Shown here one piece after another: positions 1 through 10,295 of a DNA stretch of 64,000 bases. The stretch covers positions 2,005,424 through 2,069,423 of the forward strand of contig NZ_CP061300.1 in NCBI RefSeq assembly GCF_018687635.1. Direction: 5' to 3'. Within the stretch, counting starts at the first letter, position 1. Every line of letters begins with the position of its first letter. The DNA comes from Polynucleobacter sp. MWH-Braz-FAM2G (GTDB lineage Bacteria > Pseudomonadota > Gammaproteobacteria > Burkholderiales > Burkholderiaceae). Made by a program: the position numbers and the translations under genes. The notes under the pieces were generated by a model. The model was not told where the DNA came from. It ran no database searches and was given only the letters and a program-made list of their open reading frames with translations.

Positions 1-114
1 GGCATTCAGGTTCCCAAAAATGAGCAGAAAAAATTCCAAAGCTTTTTGGCTGGTCTAGGTTATCCGCACTGGGATGAGAGCAACAACCCTGCATATCGCC
101 TGTTTCTTAAATAA
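1..114 (+). CDS. ilvA: Threonine ammonia-lyase, C-terminal end (partial)
   Basis: The window opens inside this gene; only the last 37 codons and the TAA stop are present. The tail contains LGYPHWDESNNPAYRLFL, which matches the end of the regulatory ACT-like domain of biosynthetic threonine deaminase (threonine to 2-oxobutanoate, first step of isoleucine synthesis). The conserved NPAYRLFL ending is the main evidence. The catalytic PLP domain lies outside the window, so intactness cannot be judged. It is followed 15 bases later by the 5'-nucleotidase on the same strand. Confidence 0.85.
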   Translation, partial: GIQVPKNEQKKFQSFLAGLGYPHWDESNNPAYRLFLK

Positions 115-129
115 GACGTAAGCAATCTG

Positions 130-1038
130 ATGTCATATACGCTCACTGGAAAACTCGTCGTAGCAATCTCATCGCGAGCCCTGTTTGATTTTGAAGAAGA
201 AAACCGCATCTTCGAGTCAACTGACGATAGCGCCTATATGAAATTACAACTTGAGCGTCTAGGCACTGCAGCTCAAACTGGCGTAGCCTTCCCTTTGGTA
301 AAGAAACTTCTCGCTTTTAATGATGAAGGTGAGCAGCGAGTGGAGGTTGTGATTCTCTCACGCAATGACCCTGTTAGTGGCTTACGTGTTTTTCGTTCTG
401 CAGAACATCATGGCTTGCATTTAGAACGCGGAGTATTCACCAGAGGTCGACCTCCATATCACTATCTTCGCTCACTGCATGCCAATCTATTTTTGTCTGC
501 CAATGAAGATGATGTTAGGGCAACAATTGATGCGGGCTTTCCAGCCGCGCGTGTTTATCCAGAGTCCAGTAAAACTGCCGAGTCTCATCCTAATGAAATT
601 CGCATTGCATTCGACGGTGACGCAGTTCTGTTCTCTGATGAAGCTGAGCAAGTATTTCAGAAAAAAGGCCTAGAAGCTTTTGTGGACCATGAGAGCAAGA
701 AGGTTGACATTCCTTTGCCTCCTGGCCCATTCAAGCCCCTACTAGAAGCGTTACACAGACTACAACGCTCTACCAGCGAAAGTGGAATGCGTATACGCAC
801 CGCACTGGTGACAGCTCGCTCTGCACCCGCACACGAACGCGCGATTCGGACGCTAATGGCATGGGGCATTGACGTTGACGAGGCGATGTTCTTGGGGGGC
901 TTGTCGAAGAGCGAGTTCTTGCGAGAGTTTGAACCCGACTTCTTCTTTGATGATCAAACCGGTCATTGCCAATCTGCTGCATCAGTAGCGCCAACGGGAC
1001 ATGTTGTATCGGGCGTATCTAACAAGCCTAAAAACTAA
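130..1038 (+). CDS. Cytosolic 5'-nucleotidase (PF06189 family)
   Basis: This 302-residue protein matches the bacterial 5'-nucleotidase family PF06189, which removes the 5'-phosphate of nucleoside monophosphates. HAD-type catalytic elements are visible: FDGD at 161-164 (nucleophile and acid aspartates), VTAR at 227-230, a lysine in LSK at 260 and FDD at 273-275 (metal-binding acidic pair). No signal peptide or membrane segment is seen, so a cytosolic location is expected. It lies just after ilvA and 33 bases before queF on the same strand, so it may be cotranscribed with either. Substrate preference cannot be read from the sequence. Confidence 0.85.
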   Translation: MSYTLTGKLVVAISSRALFDFEEENRIFESTDDSAYMKLQLERLGTAAQTGVAFPLVKKLLAFNDEGEQRVEVVILSRNDPVSGLRVFRSAEHHGLHLERGVFTRGRPPYHYLRSLHANLFLSANEDDVRATIDAGFPAARVYPESSKTAESHPNEIRIAFDGDAVLFSDEAEQVFQKKGLEAFVDHESKKVDIPLPPGPFKPLLEALHRLQRSTSESGMRIRTALVTARSAPAHERAIRTLMAWGIDVDEAMFLGGLSKSEFLREFEPDFFFDDQTGHCQSAASVAPTGHVVSGVSNKPKN

Positions 1039-1071
1039 ACTGCAACGAGTCAAAAAGAAATAAAGTAATTC

Positions 1072-1899
1072 ATGGCAACAATTCCACTAGGGCAATCAAC
1101 ACAATATCCCGATCAATATGATCCGAGTTTGCTGTTCCCCATCCCAAGAATTGAGAATCGCAAGAAGCTTGGCATTAGTGAGAGCCAAGTATTGCCTTTT
1201 GTAGGCGTCGATATTTGGAATGCATTTGAACTGAGTTGGCTTAATCAAAAAGGAAAGCCACAAATTGCGGTGGCAGAGTTTCAAATACCAGCAGACTCAC
1301 CAAACATGATTGAATCGAAATCATTGAAGCTGTATCTCAATAGCCTGAATAACGCTCGATTTGAAGATGAAAATGAAGTTAGACATCGCTTGATTACCGA
1401 TCTATCTGCAGTTGCTGGTAGCAAAATTACTACTCGCATCAACTCTACAGAATCAACTGCCAAAATGGGCATGCAAGAAATGGGTGGCATATTGATGGAT
1501 CGTCTCGATATTGAAGTGGATCCCAATCAGCCCGCTGACCCAAGTCTACTGGGCGTCAATGAATCTTTTGGGCCTATTGAGCAATGCTTAGTCTCGCACC
1601 TACTCAAATCAAATTGCCCTGTTACTGGCCAACCTGATTGGGCCAGTGTACAAATTCGATACCAGGGCAGACCAATCCTTGAAGAAGGTTTATTGCGTTA
1701 CCTGATCGGCTTTAGACAGTTGGGTGAGTTCCACGAGCACTGTGTAGAAACCATCTTCACTGATATTAAGCGTCAGTGCAAACCAGAAAAACTATCTGTG
1801 TATGCGCGCTATACACGACGAGGCGGTCTAGATATTAATCCTTTCCGCACCGATCACAATTCTCCGTGGCCAGAAAATATTCGGCACGCACGACAGTAA
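1072..1899 (+). CDS. queF: NADPH-dependent 7-cyano-7-deazaguanine reductase QueF
   Basis: QueF reduces preQ0 to preQ1 with NADPH in the synthesis of the tRNA wobble base queuosine. At 275 residues it is the long, two-lobed (E. coli-like) form. The QueF signature ESKSLKLYLNS is at 81-91. The catalytic cysteine that forms the thioimide is Cys182 in SNCPVTGQPDW, with the acid Asp189 seven residues later, as in the E. coli enzyme (Cys190/Asp197). The N-terminal LGQSTQYPDQYDPSLL also matches long QueF. No preQ1 riboswitch is recognisable in the 33 bases upstream. A strong hairpin terminator follows. Confidence 0.96.
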   Translation: MATIPLGQSTQYPDQYDPSLLFPIPRIENRKKLGISESQVLPFVGVDIWNAFELSWLNQKGKPQIAVAEFQIPADSPNMIESKSLKLYLNSLNNARFEDENEVRHRLITDLSAVAGSKITTRINSTESTAKMGMQEMGGILMDRLDIEVDPNQPADPSLLGVNESFGPIEQCLVSHLLKSNCPVTGQPDWASVQIRYQGRPILEEGLLRYLIGFRQLGEFHEHCVETIFTDIKRQCKPEKLSVYARYTRRGGLDINPFRTDHNSPWPENIRHARQ

Positions 1900-1920
1900 A
1901 CTATTAAAAACAGACAAAGA

Positions 1921-1954
1921 AAAACCCCTTGTAGGAAAACCTAGAAGGGGTTTT
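1921..1954. terminator. Rho-independent terminator between queF and ssb
   Basis: A 10-bp perfect stem (AAAACCCCTT at 1921-1930 with AAGGGGTTTT at 1945-1954) encloses an inner TAGG/CCTA helix. Because the arms are A- and T-rich at their ends, the structure has a T-run on both strands. It can therefore end both queF transcripts (+) and the convergent ssb transcripts (-). Confidence 0.85.
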
Positions 1955-1995
1955 GTAATTTAAGCATCAGCAATTAAGCAATGCTTAATCCATAC

Positions 1996-2451
1996 TTAAA
2001 ACGGAATATCGTCATCCATTGCACCAAGTGATGCAGCACTTGATGAGGCTGGAGAAGACTGCTCAGCCGGCTTTGAACGACTATAGCTCTCGCCACCATC
2101 ACCGCCTCCGCCCACTGGCTTACCACCGAGCATCTGCATGGTTTCGGCAACGATTTCGGTGGAATACTTTTCTTGGCCACTTGCGTCGGTCCATTTACGA
2201 GTACGCAAACGACCCTCAACATAAACCTGTGAACCTTTTTTGAGATACTGTCCAGCGATCTCTGCAAGCTTACCGAAGAATGCAACACGATGCCATTCTG
2301 TGGTTTCTTTCATTTCGCCAGTTTGTTTATCTTTATAGCGATCTGATGTTGCTACTGAAATATTTGTAACGGCGTCGCCGCTTGGCATGTAACGCGTTTC
2401 TGGATCACGTCCTACGTTACCTACGATGATGACCTTATTTACCGAAGCCAT
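1996..2451 (-). CDS. ssb: Single-stranded DNA-binding protein
   Basis: SSB coats single-stranded DNA in replication, recombination and repair. The 151-residue protein starts [20 protein letters not shown], the standard OB-fold beginning, and the OB domain runs to about residue 110. A Gly/Ser/Pro-rich linker follows, then the acidic tip DDDIPF at 146-151 that recruits partner proteins. It is short compared with the 170-180 residues usual in related genera, because of a short linker. It sits downstream of the MFS gene on the same strand with 87 bases between, so it may have its own promoter. Confidence 0.97.
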   Translation of the reverse strand: MASVNKVIIVGNVGRDPETRYMPSGDAVTNISVATSDRYKDKQTGEMKETTEWHRVAFFGKLAEIAGQYLKKGSQVYVEGRLRTRKWTDASGQEKYSTEIVAETMQMLGGKPVGGGGDGGESYSRSKPAEQSSPASSSAASLGAMDDDIPF

Positions 2452-2538
2452 GTTGTCTCCCGAAGAAAAATACTGCTGTTATCACTGCTAAAAAATAAAC
2501 TGCTCGCTCTTACTAAATGCATGAAGCTGCGGTTATGT

Positions 2539-3717
2539 CTATGTGGCTATATCCTTTGATTCTGCTGCTCTTACCGGCATTTCACCCATCGACCAAGCAA
2601 TTATAAGCCAGCAAATTAAGAGTGCGGCACCCATTACAAAGACCGATAAATCACCATGGCTATCCATCAAATAACCTCCAATAGCAGCCCCAGAGAACAG
2701 ACCAATCGATTGTGTAGTGTTGTAAACACCTAATGCAGTGCCCTTAGATTCCTTAGCAAAACGTGACACCAAGGATGGCTGTAAAGCTTCGAGTAAATTA
2801 AAGCCTACAAAATAAACTAGCAATGCACATGCAATAGTCATCACTGAATTTGCTTGAATAAAGATCCCTTCTGCAATCAGCAATAAAACAATTGCAACTA
2901 ACAAAACCGTTCTCAATTTCTGCTTCTTTTCACCATAAATTATCGCTGGCGCCATGAAGACAAATGACAGAAGAACTACAGGTAAATAAATTTCCCAATG
3001 AGAGGAAAGAGGCATTCCTGCTTGCACTAACAAACGCGGGACCACTAAGAACATAGCCACTTGCGTTGCATGCAATACAAATACGCCGAGATTCAAGCGC
3101 ATCAACTCAGGGCGAAAGAATACTTCTCTTAAAGAAGCTTGCTGCACTTTTGCTTCTGGTTTGTTAGTAGGCAAGATGTAATAAGTAACAAACATTGCCA
3201 TCACGCCCAATACTGCAAGAACAATAAAAATTCCACTAAGACTAATTGCTCGGTAGATCGGCGCGGCGATTACTAATGACAAAGCAAAGGACAAAGCAAT
3301 ACTGCCCCCAACTAATGCCATGGCACGAGTGCGAACTTGCTCACGCGTTAAATCAGCCACCCAGGCTGAGATAGCAGCCGAAACTGCGCCAGCTCCCATA
3401 ATGCCGCGGCCGATAGCAATCCAAATTAAATCATCCTTAGCCGCACAAATCAGAGCTCCAGCCACAAACAAGGAGAGTCCCCACAAAACCACTGGTTTAC
3501 GCCCAATACGGTCGGATAAGCGCCCAAGCGGGATATAAAAGCAGGCTTGGACAATATTGAAGATTCCAAGGGTTAAACCGACCCAAAGAGCATGCTCGCC
3601 ACCCGGCAAGCCTCGAGCATGAATGCTGAAAATGGGTAGCAGCAGGAATAGACCCAGCATACGGAGGCCAAATATGCCTGCTAAGGCCAGAGTGGAGCGA
3701 AGTTCAGAAGGATTCAT
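2539..3717 (-). CDS. MFS transporter
   Basis: The 392-residue protein has about 12 hydrophobic segments and the major facilitator loop motif GRLSDRIGRKPVV near residues 65-77, so it is an inner-membrane MFS permease. A proton-coupled drug or metabolite exporter is the usual annotation for this neighbour of uvrA, but the substrate cannot be told from the sequence. It is divergent from uvrA with only 37 bases between the starts. The ssb-MFS-uvrA order is common in Burkholderiales. Confidence 0.85.
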   Translation of the reverse strand: MNPSELRSTLALAGIFGLRMLGLFLLLPIFSIHARGLPGGEHALWVGLTLGIFNIVQACFYIPLGRLSDRIGRKPVVLWGLSLFVAGALICAAKDDLIWIAIGRGIMGAGAVSAAISAWVADLTREQVRTRAMALVGGSIALSFALSLVIAAPIYRAISLSGIFIVLAVLGVMAMFVTYYILPTNKPEAKVQQASLREVFFRPELMRLNLGVFVLHATQVAMFLVVPRLLVQAGMPLSSHWEIYLPVVLLSFVFMAPAIIYGEKKQKLRTVLLVAIVLLLIAEGIFIQANSVMTIACALLVYFVGFNLLEALQPSLVSRFAKESKGTALGVYNTTQSIGLFSGAAIGGYLMDSHGDLSVFVMGAALLICWLIIAWSMGEMPVRAAESKDIAT

Positions 3718-3754
3718 GGGAAAGAGCTATATTAACAAGTTACGCTAAAAAATC

Positions 3755-6655
3755 ATGAATAACGAAATTAAGATCCGCGGTGCCCGCACCCACAACCTCA
3801 AAAACATCAATCTAGACATCCCTAGAGAGAAACTAGTCGTCCTTACTGGCTTGTCTGGATCAGGCAAAAGCTCTCTAGCTTTTGACACTTTGTATGCCGA
3901 AGGTCAGCGTCGCTATGTTGAATCTCTGTCAGCTTACGCTCGTCAGTTTTTGCAACTTATGGAAAAACCAGACGTCGATACGATAGAGGGCCTCTCCCCG
4001 GCGATTTCCATCGAGCAGAAGGCAACGAGTCATAATCCACGCTCGACGGTTGGCACCGTAACTGAAATTCATGACTACTTACGCCTGTTGTTTGCACGAG
4101 CAGGCACCCCACATTGTCCAGATCACAATTTGCCATTGGAAGCGCAAAGCGTTTCTCAAATGGTCGATACTGTTTTAACTCTGCCAGAAGATACCAAGCT
4201 AATGATCCTTGCTCCAGTAGTAAGCGAGCGCAAAGGAGAATTCATAGACCTGTTTCAAGATCTACAGGCTCAAGGATTTGTACGTTTTCGTGTGCGCTCT
4301 GGTGGTGGAACCGCAAACCTTGCTAAGGCAGAAATTTTTGAAGTAGATCAATTACCTTCACTCAAAAAAAATGACAAGCATTCGATTGAAGTCGTCGTAG
4401 ACCGCATTAAAGTTCGACCAGACATTCAGCAACGTCTTGCCGAATCATTTGAGACCGCCCTACGCTTAGCAGATGGCAAGGCCATGATTGTGGATATGGA
4501 TACTGGTAAAGAAATGATCTTCTCAAGCAAGTTTGCTTGCCCAGTTTGCTCATACTCACTACAAGAATTAGAGCCACGTCTCTTCTCCTTCAATAATCCA
4601 ATGGGCGCTTGTCCATCATGTGATGGCTTAGGCCACCAATCCTTCTTTGATCCAAAGCGTATCGTTGCTCACCCTGATTTATCTCTGGCCTCAGGCGCAA
4701 TTAAAGGCTGGGATCGCCGTAATCAGTTCTACTTCAAACTGCTCCAGACTTTGGCAAAACATGGTGGCTTTGATGTAGAGAAGCCATTCGAAACGCTGAG
4801 CAAGAAACAACAAGATCTCATTCTCTTGGGCTCTGGCGATGTCACTATTCCGTTTGAGTACATCAACGAGCGTGGCAAAAATAGTATTCGAGAACATGCC
4901 TTTGAAGGCATTGTTGCTAATTTTGAAAGACGGTATCGAGAAACCGATTCAGTAACAGTGCGAGAAGAGTTATCGCGTTATCAAAACGTGCAGACCTGCC
5001 CAGAATGTAACGGTAGTCGTTTGCGTAAAGAGGCACGTTTTGTCAAAGTGGGTGAGAAAAACCAATCACGTGCCATTTACGAAATCAGCGCCTTACCACT
5101 CAAAGAAGCAAAAGAATATTTTGAATCCCTTGAACTCAAAGGCGCCAAAAGAGAAATTGCGGACAAGATTATTAAAGAGATTAGTGCGCGCCTGCGTTTC
5201 TTAAATGATGTGGGCCTTGACTACCTCTCGCTAGAACGTAGTGCCGACACCTTGTCGGGCGGTGAAGCGCAACGTATTCGTCTCGCAAGCCAAATTGGTT
5301 CTGGCTTAACTGGTGTGATGTACGTTTTAGATGAACCTTCTATTGGATTGCATCAACGCGACAATGATCGTCTTATTGGCACCTTAAAACACCTGCGTGA
5401 TTTAGGTAATAGCGTTTTAGTAGTTGAGCATGACGAAGACATGATTCGCGCATCTGACTGGGTGATCGATATCGGTCCTGGCGCAGGTGTTCATGGGGGC
5501 GAGATTGTTGCTGAAGGCACGCCAGCAGAAGTTGAAGCCAATCCAAACTCTCTAACTGGTGCTTACCTCGCAGGGCGTGAGGCAATCGAAGTTCCAGAAA
5601 AAAGGATTCCTGTTAATGATCGCTTCCTTGAGATCATCGGGGCCCGTGGCAATAATTTGCAATCAGTGCACGCGAAGATTCCAGTTGGATTACTTACGTG
5701 TGTTACTGGTGTATCAGGATCTGGCAAGTCCACTTTAATTAATGACACTCTTCATCACGCAGTTGCCCAACATCTATATGGATCCAATGCTGAACCTGCA
5801 GCGCATGATGCAATAAGGGGTTTAGAACATTTCGATAAAGTCATTAGCGTTGACCAATCTCCGATCGGCAGAACGCCACGCTCTAACCCAGCTACCTATA
5901 CCGGGCTATTTACCCCAATCAGAGAACTTTTTGCTGGCGTTCCAGCATCACGTGAACGCGGCTATGAAGCGGGTCGCTTTTCCTTCAATGTCAAAGGCGG
6001 TCGTTGTGATTCCTGTGAAGGCGATGGTGTTCTTAAAGTAGAAATGCACTTCTTGCCAGATGTATATGTGCCTTGCGATGTCTGTCACGGTAAACGTTAC
6101 AACCGCGAAACCTTAGATATTCGTTACAAAGGTAAAAATATTCATGAGGTGCTTTCGATGACCATTGAGCAAGCCCATGAATTCTTTGAAGCAGTTCCAG
6201 TAGTGAAGCGCAAACTCAAAACGCTACTGGATGTCGGGCTTGGTTATGTGCAACTAGGCCAGAGCGCCACCACTCTTTCTGGCGGCGAGGCACAACGCGT
6301 AAAACTTTCTCTGGAGCTATCCAAGCGCGATACAGGCAGAACACTATATATCTTGGATGAGCCAACTACAGGACTTCATTTTCATGATATTCAATTATTG
6401 CTTACAGTAATTCAGACACTCAAAAAACAAGGCAATACGATTGTCATCATTGAGCACAATTTAGATGTTATTAAGACGGCTGATTGGATAATTGATCTTG
6501 GGCCTAAAGGTGGTGCGGGCGGCGGCCAGATTATCGCCACAGGCACCCCTGAAGAGGTTGCTCAGAATGAAGTGAGTTTTACAGGTCACTACCTAGCGCC
6601 TTTATTGACGCGTAAATCTCCAATGTCCAGCAAAAAGAAAAGTAGTGGCAAATAA
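3755..6655 (+). CDS. uvrA: Excinuclease ABC subunit A
   Basis: UvrA is the damage-sensing ATPase of nucleotide excision repair; it dimerises and loads UvrB. The 966-residue length is typical. The first ATP site has Walker [10 protein letters not shown] near residue 32 and the ABC signature [12 protein letters not shown] near 505. The second has GVSGSGKST near 652 and [12 protein letters not shown] near 845. Zinc-finger cysteines are seen in CPVC/CPSC (about 262-290) and CDSC/CDVC (about 751-778). The C-terminus is Lys/Ser-rich. No LexA-like operator was found in the 37-base gap to the divergent MFS gene, so SOS control is not evident. Confidence 0.98.
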   Translation: MNNEIKIRGARTHNLKNINLDIPREKLVVLTGLSGSGKSSLAFDTLYAEGQRRYVESLSAYARQFLQLMEKPDVDTIEGLSPAISIEQKATSHNPRSTVGTVTEIHDYLRLLFARAGTPHCPDHNLPLEAQSVSQMVDTVLTLPEDTKLMILAPVVSERKGEFIDLFQDLQAQGFVRFRVRSGGGTANLAKAEIFEVDQLPSLKKNDKHSIEVVVDRIKVRPDIQQRLAESFETALRLADGKAMIVDMDTGKEMIFSSKFACPVCSYSLQELEPRLFSFNNPMGACPSCDGLGHQSFFDPKRIVAHPDLSLASGAIKGWDRRNQFYFKLLQTLAKHGGFDVEKPFETLSKKQQDLILLGSGDVTIPFEYINERGKNSIREHAFEGIVANFERRYRETDSVTVREELSRYQNVQTCPECNGSRLRKEARFVKVGEKNQSRAIYEISALPLKEAKEYFESLELKGAKREIADKIIKEISARLRFLNDVGLDYLSLERSADTLSGGEAQRIRLASQIGSGLTGVMYVLDEPSIGLHQRDNDRLIGTLKHLRDLGNSVLVVEHDEDMIRASDWVIDIGPGAGVHGGEIVAEGTPAEVEANPNSLTGAYLAGREAIEVPEKRIPVNDRFLEIIGARGNNLQSVHAKIPVGLLTCVTGVSGSGKSTLINDTLHHAVAQHLYGSNAEPAAHDAIRGLEHFDKVISVDQSPIGRTPRSNPATYTGLFTPIRELFAGVPASRERGYEAGRFSFNVKGGRCDSCEGDGVLKVEMHFLPDVYVPCDVCHGKRYNRETLDIRYKGKNIHEVLSMTIEQAHEFFEAVPVVKRKLKTLLDVGLGYVQLGQSATTLSGGEAQRVKLSLELSKRDTGRTLYILDEPTTGLHFHDIQLLLTVIQTLKKQGNTIVIIEHNLDVIKTADWIIDLGPKGGAGGGQIIATGTPEEVAQNEVSFTGHYLAPLLTRKSPMSSKKKSSGK

Positions 6656-6663
6656 AAAGGGGT

Positions 6664-6688
6664 TCCTAGCAATCAATATTTGCTAGGA
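6664..6688. terminator. Hairpin between convergent uvrA and CPA2 antiporter genes
   Basis: A perfect 9-bp inverted repeat (TCCTAGCAA at 6664-6672, TTGCTAGGA at 6680-6688, 7-base loop) lies in the 42-base gap between two convergent genes. The tracts next to it are only weakly T-rich, so it is a probable but weak bidirectional terminator. Confidence 0.5.
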
Positions 6689-6697
6689 GTATCTATC

Positions 6698-8680
6698 TCA
6701 GAGCAATTTAGCTTCAGCTATATCGGTTGCCTCTGAATTGCCAGAGATCACCAATATGTCATTGGCCTCTAGAGAAAGATCGGGACTTGGGTCTAACTTT
6801 ACATAGTCAGCATTTTTAGTTTTACGGCGTACAGCTTGAACGCTGACGCCATCTGATTCAAGATCCAAGTCGCCTAAAGTTTTTCCAACAGCGCGAGACT
6901 GTGGCAAAAGTGTTATTGCATGTAAACGCCAAGATTCATTTGATCCAAAGTCATCATCAGCAGAACCTCGGAAGTAGCCCCTCAACAAGCTATAGCGCTC
7001 CTCACGAGCTGTAGTTATGCGTCGCACTACTTTGCGCATAGGCACGCCCATAATCAATAGAACATGTGAGGCGATCATTAAGCTACCTTCAATTAATTCA
7101 GGGACGACCTCGGTAGCACCTGCCGCTTGCAACTTAGCAATATCTGCGTCATCTCTGGTGCGTACCAAAACTGTCATGCCTGGTCGCAAATGCTCAACCT
7201 GACGTAGCACTCGTAAACTTGCAGCACTATCAGCATAGGTAATTACTACGGCTTTTGCTCTAGAGAGTCCAGCTGCAACCAAATAATTTTCTCGACTAGC
7301 ATCTCCATAGACAACATTATCGCCAGCCGCTGCAGCCTCTTTAACTCGATCGGGATCTAAATCTAAGGCGATATAAGGAATCTTTTCTTGATCTAACATG
7401 CGTGCCAAACTTTGACCTGATCGTCCAAAGCCACAAATGACAACATGGTTTTCATTGCGCACACTCTTGGCAGCAACGCGAGTCAATGCAAGCGATTGCA
7501 ACAGCCATTCATTGCTAGAAAATCGCATAGCAATTCGATCACTGTATTCAATCAGAAATGGTGCGCAGAACATCGAGATCAACATTGCTGCTAATACTGC
7601 TTGACTCAAAGTAGGATCAATTAAATCCAAACCATCAATTTGATTAAGCAATACGAAACCGAATTCACCCGCTTGAGCAAGGCACAAGCCTGTTCTTATC
7701 GAAATACCTGGACTTGAGCCAAAGGCTTTTGACAACAAAGCAATGAGTCCAAATTTGAAGATCAAAGGGCCAATCAGCAAAAGCAAAACCAGCAACCACT
7801 GCTCCCGTATCACATTGAAATCGAGCAACATGCCAATCGTAATAAAGAAGAGACCAAGCAAAACATCTCTGAAAGGTTTTACATCCTCTTCAACTTGATG
7901 GCGATAAGGAGTCTCTGATATCAACATGCCAGCTAAGAACGCGCCCAGTGCTAATGACAAACCAAAGTGCTCTGTTAGCCCTGCCATACCCAGCACAATC
8001 AACAAGAGGTTCAACATGAACAACTCTTGTGAGCGTAACTTTGCGACCAATCTAAACCAATGGCTCATCAAGCTCTGGCCAATGAAGAAAATTAAAACTA
8101 AAGCAACGGTGATTTTGATAGACGCGGTAGTGAGAGCAACAAATAAATCGGAAGGATTTTTTCCGAGGGACGGCAATAAGATCAATAGGAATACAACTGC
8201 CAAATCCTGGAATAGCAAAATACCCACAACATTGCGACCATGCTCGGTTTCGAGCTCAGCACGATCAGAGATTAATTTAGTCACAATTGCTGTAGAGGAC
8301 ATTGCCAACGCCCCACCCAAAGCAATTGCTGCATGCCATGAGATGGGATAAATCCAATTCATCAGCAAGCTGGCGGGAATGGCCAATAGCATTGTCAGAA
8401 TGACTTGGCTGCCACCAAGACCGAAAACGATAGTTCGCATTGCCCGCAATTTATGCAGGTTAAATTCAAGACCAATCGAGAACATCAGAAAAACCACGCC
8501 AAATTCGGCTAAATACTTAACTGTGGCCGAGTCATTTGCCAGACCAAAGGCATGAGGTCCAATAAGCACCCCAATGGCCAAATAGCCCAAAATGGGGGGT
8601 AAGCCAAAATAGCGGAAAATAACCACTCCAGCCACACCCGAGGCCAGAAGAATGAGGGTTAATTGAAGGACTGACGGCAT
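6698..8680 (-). CDS. CPA2-family monovalent cation:proton antiporter (KefB/YbaL-like)
   Basis: This 660-residue inner-membrane protein has an N-terminal cation/proton exchanger domain of about 12 membrane segments (residues 5-380). A cytoplasmic RCK/TrkA-N domain begins with the Rossmann motif NHVVICGFGRSGQS near residue 408, and a TrkA-C domain covers about 575-660. This layout belongs to the CPA2 family (KefB/KefC, YbaL), which exchanges K+ or Na+ for H+ under nucleotide control. It is divergent from kdsD with only 11 bases between start codons. In Burkholderiales it stands at this position beside the kds/lpt genes. The ion preference is not evident. Confidence 0.9.
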   Translation of the reverse strand: MPSVLQLTLILLASGVAGVVIFRYFGLPPILGYLAIGVLIGPHAFGLANDSATVKYLAEFGVVFLMFSIGLEFNLHKLRAMRTIVFGLGGSQVILTMLLAIPASLLMNWIYPISWHAAIALGGALAMSSTAIVTKLISDRAELETEHGRNVVGILLFQDLAVVFLLILLPSLGKNPSDLFVALTTASIKITVALVLIFFIGQSLMSHWFRLVAKLRSQELFMLNLLLIVLGMAGLTEHFGLSLALGAFLAGMLISETPYRHQVEEDVKPFRDVLLGLFFITIGMLLDFNVIREQWLLVLLLLIGPLIFKFGLIALLSKAFGSSPGISIRTGLCLAQAGEFGFVLLNQIDGLDLIDPTLSQAVLAAMLISMFCAPFLIEYSDRIAMRFSSNEWLLQSLALTRVAAKSVRNENHVVICGFGRSGQSLARMLDQEKIPYIALDLDPDRVKEAAAAGDNVVYGDASRENYLVAAGLSRAKAVVITYADSAASLRVLRQVEHLRPGMTVLVRTRDDADIAKLQAAGATEVVPELIEGSLMIASHVLLIMGVPMRKVVRRITTAREERYSLLRGYFRGSADDDFGSNESWRLHAITLLPQSRAVGKTLGDLDLESDGVSVQAVRRKTKNADYVKLDPSPDLSLEANDILVISGNSEATDIAEAKLL

Positions 8681-8691
8681 ATACTTACTCG

Positions 8692-9684
8692 ATGATAGCT
8701 AAGACTCGTGAACGTACCCTAAAGCTTGCGCGCGATACCCTCACAATTGAGGCTGCTGCACTGCAAACCATGCGTGACCGCCTGGAGGGCGCCAATGCAG
8801 ATGCTTTTGTCCTTGCGGTAGAACTGCTACATAGCTGTAAGGGCAGAATCGTGGTGTCTGGAATTGGGAAATCCGGTCATATTGCTCGCAAAATTGCAGC
8901 CACCTTTGCCTCAACCGGTTCACCAGCCTTTTTTGTGCACCCCGCCGAAGCCAGCCATGGTGACTTGGGTATGGTCACTAGAGACGACGTTTTTGTAGCC
9001 CTTTCTAACTCTGGTGAAACCGATGAATTACTCACCATTGTGCCCATAGTCAAACGCACTGGGGCAAAGTTGATTGCCTTAACTGGAGCCCCTAACTCCT
9101 CACTTGCCAAACTGGCAGATGCCCATCTTGATACTAGTGTTGAAAAAGAGGCTTGCCCCCTCAATCTCGCGCCCACTACGAGCACTACTGCAGCACTAGC
9201 GATGGGAGATGCCCTAGCGGTTGCCCTTCTAGATGCCAGAGGTTTTGAAGCTGAAGACTTTATCCGCTCCCATCCCGGCGGCAGACTAGGTCGCAAACAA
9301 CTGATGCATGTAAGCGAAGTCATGCGCAGTCTTTCAGACACGCCTCAGATTTCCATAGATGCATCTTTGCAAGAAGCATTGTTAGAGATGACCTCTAAGC
9401 GCATGGGGATGGTAGTGATCTTAGATGCAAACAAAAAGGTATTTGGAATTTTGACTGATGGCGACTTACGTCGCCTTTTAGAGAAGACCACCAATCTTGA
9501 TGGCATCAAACTTCAGAGCGCCACCACTGCGAATCCCCGCACTATTCCTGCAGAACTTCTGGCCGAAGAAGCTATTGAAATGATGGAAAAACATCGCATC
9601 AATCATCTAGTGGTAACTGATGAAAATGGCCATTTATTGGGCGCATTAAATCTGCACGATTTATTTGCAGCAAAAGTTATCTAG
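8692..9684 (+). CDS. kdsD: Arabinose-5-phosphate isomerase KdsD
   Basis: KdsD converts D-ribulose 5-phosphate to D-arabinose 5-phosphate, the first committed step of Kdo synthesis for LPS. The 330-residue protein has an N-terminal SIS domain (GIGKSGHIARK near 62-72; NSGETDE near 106-112; HPGGRLGRK near 195) and two C-terminal CBS domains. ATG at 8692 is kept because it preserves the N-terminal helix expected for the family. It begins the operon kdsD-kdsC-lptC-lptA-lptB. Its promoter must overlap the start of the divergent antiporter gene, since the gap is 11 bases. Confidence 0.96.
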   Translation: MIAKTRERTLKLARDTLTIEAAALQTMRDRLEGANADAFVLAVELLHSCKGRIVVSGIGKSGHIARKIAATFASTGSPAFFVHPAEASHGDLGMVTRDDVFVALSNSGETDELLTIVPIVKRTGAKLIALTGAPNSSLAKLADAHLDTSVEKEACPLNLAPTTSTTAALAMGDALAVALLDARGFEAEDFIRSHPGGRLGRKQLMHVSEVMRSLSDTPQISIDASLQEALLEMTSKRMGMVVILDANKKVFGILTDGDLRRLLEKTTNLDGIKLQSATTANPRTIPAELLAEEAIEMMEKHRINHLVVTDENGHLLGALNLHDLFAAKVI

Positions 9685-9719
9685 TCATTTAATTTCATTA
9701 CTAGTCGAGCATCCCTTTC

Positions 9720-10292
9720 ATGTCTAGCGCCTTTACTCCACACAATACCAACCCGCTATCTCAGTATCCACAAGCCTGGGAGCGTGCGGGTCAAGTGAAG
9801 CTCCTAGTTTTGGATGTTGATGGCGTTCTTACTAATGGTCAAGTTTGGATTGGCGCTGATGGTAAAGAGTCTTTAAAAGCTTTTGATATTCAAGACGGTT
9901 TAGGTATCAAACTATTAGAGCAATGTGGTATTCCTACCGCCATCATCACTGGCAGAAACTCCAAAATGGTTTTGGCTCGCTGCGAAGAATTGGGGATCAA
10001 ACATGTTCACATGGGTGTAGAGAACAAAGCGCTTGCTTTAGCCGAAGTCATTAAATCTTTAGGTCTTACCTATGCAGATTGCGCAGTCATGGGTGATGAT
10101 TGGCCAGATTTGCAAATGATGAAACAAGCTGGCTTCAGAATATGCCCTGCGCAGGGACATGAAGCCGTAAAAGAATTTGCGCACTTAGTGACCACCCATA
10201 CGGGTGGCAATAGCGCTGTCCGCGAAGTATGTGACTTAATTCTCAAAGCACAAAATCGCTATGACGAATTACTCCAAAAGGCTTGTAGTTAA
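9720..10292 (+). CDS. kdsC: 3-deoxy-D-manno-octulosonate 8-phosphate phosphatase KdsC
   Basis: KdsC hydrolyses Kdo-8-phosphate to Kdo. This is a 190-residue HAD phosphatase of the small tetrameric type: DVDGVLTNG near residues 31-39 gives the nucleophile DxD motif, ITGRNS follows near 79, and GDDWPD near 126 supplies the metal-binding acidic residues. It lies 35 bases after kdsD and 3 bases before lptC, so cotranscription is expected. A non-conserved N-terminal extension of about 25 residues precedes the catalytic core. Confidence 0.96.
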   Translation: MSSAFTPHNTNPLSQYPQAWERAGQVKLLVLDVDGVLTNGQVWIGADGKESLKAFDIQDGLGIKLLEQCGIPTAIITGRNSKMVLARCEELGIKHVHMGVENKALALAEVIKSLGLTYADCAVMGDDWPDLQMMKQAGFRICPAQGHEAVKEFAHLVTTHTGGNSAVREVCDLILKAQNRYDELLQKACS

Positions 10293-10295
10293 GTA

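Noticed and set aside
1039..1071. preQ1 riboswitch before queF
   Set aside because: The gap is only 33 bases and lacks the expected short pseudoknot pattern.
3718..3754. LexA operator between the MFS gene and uvrA
   Set aside because: No CTG-N10-CAG or CTGT-N8-ACAG pattern is found in the 37-base gap.
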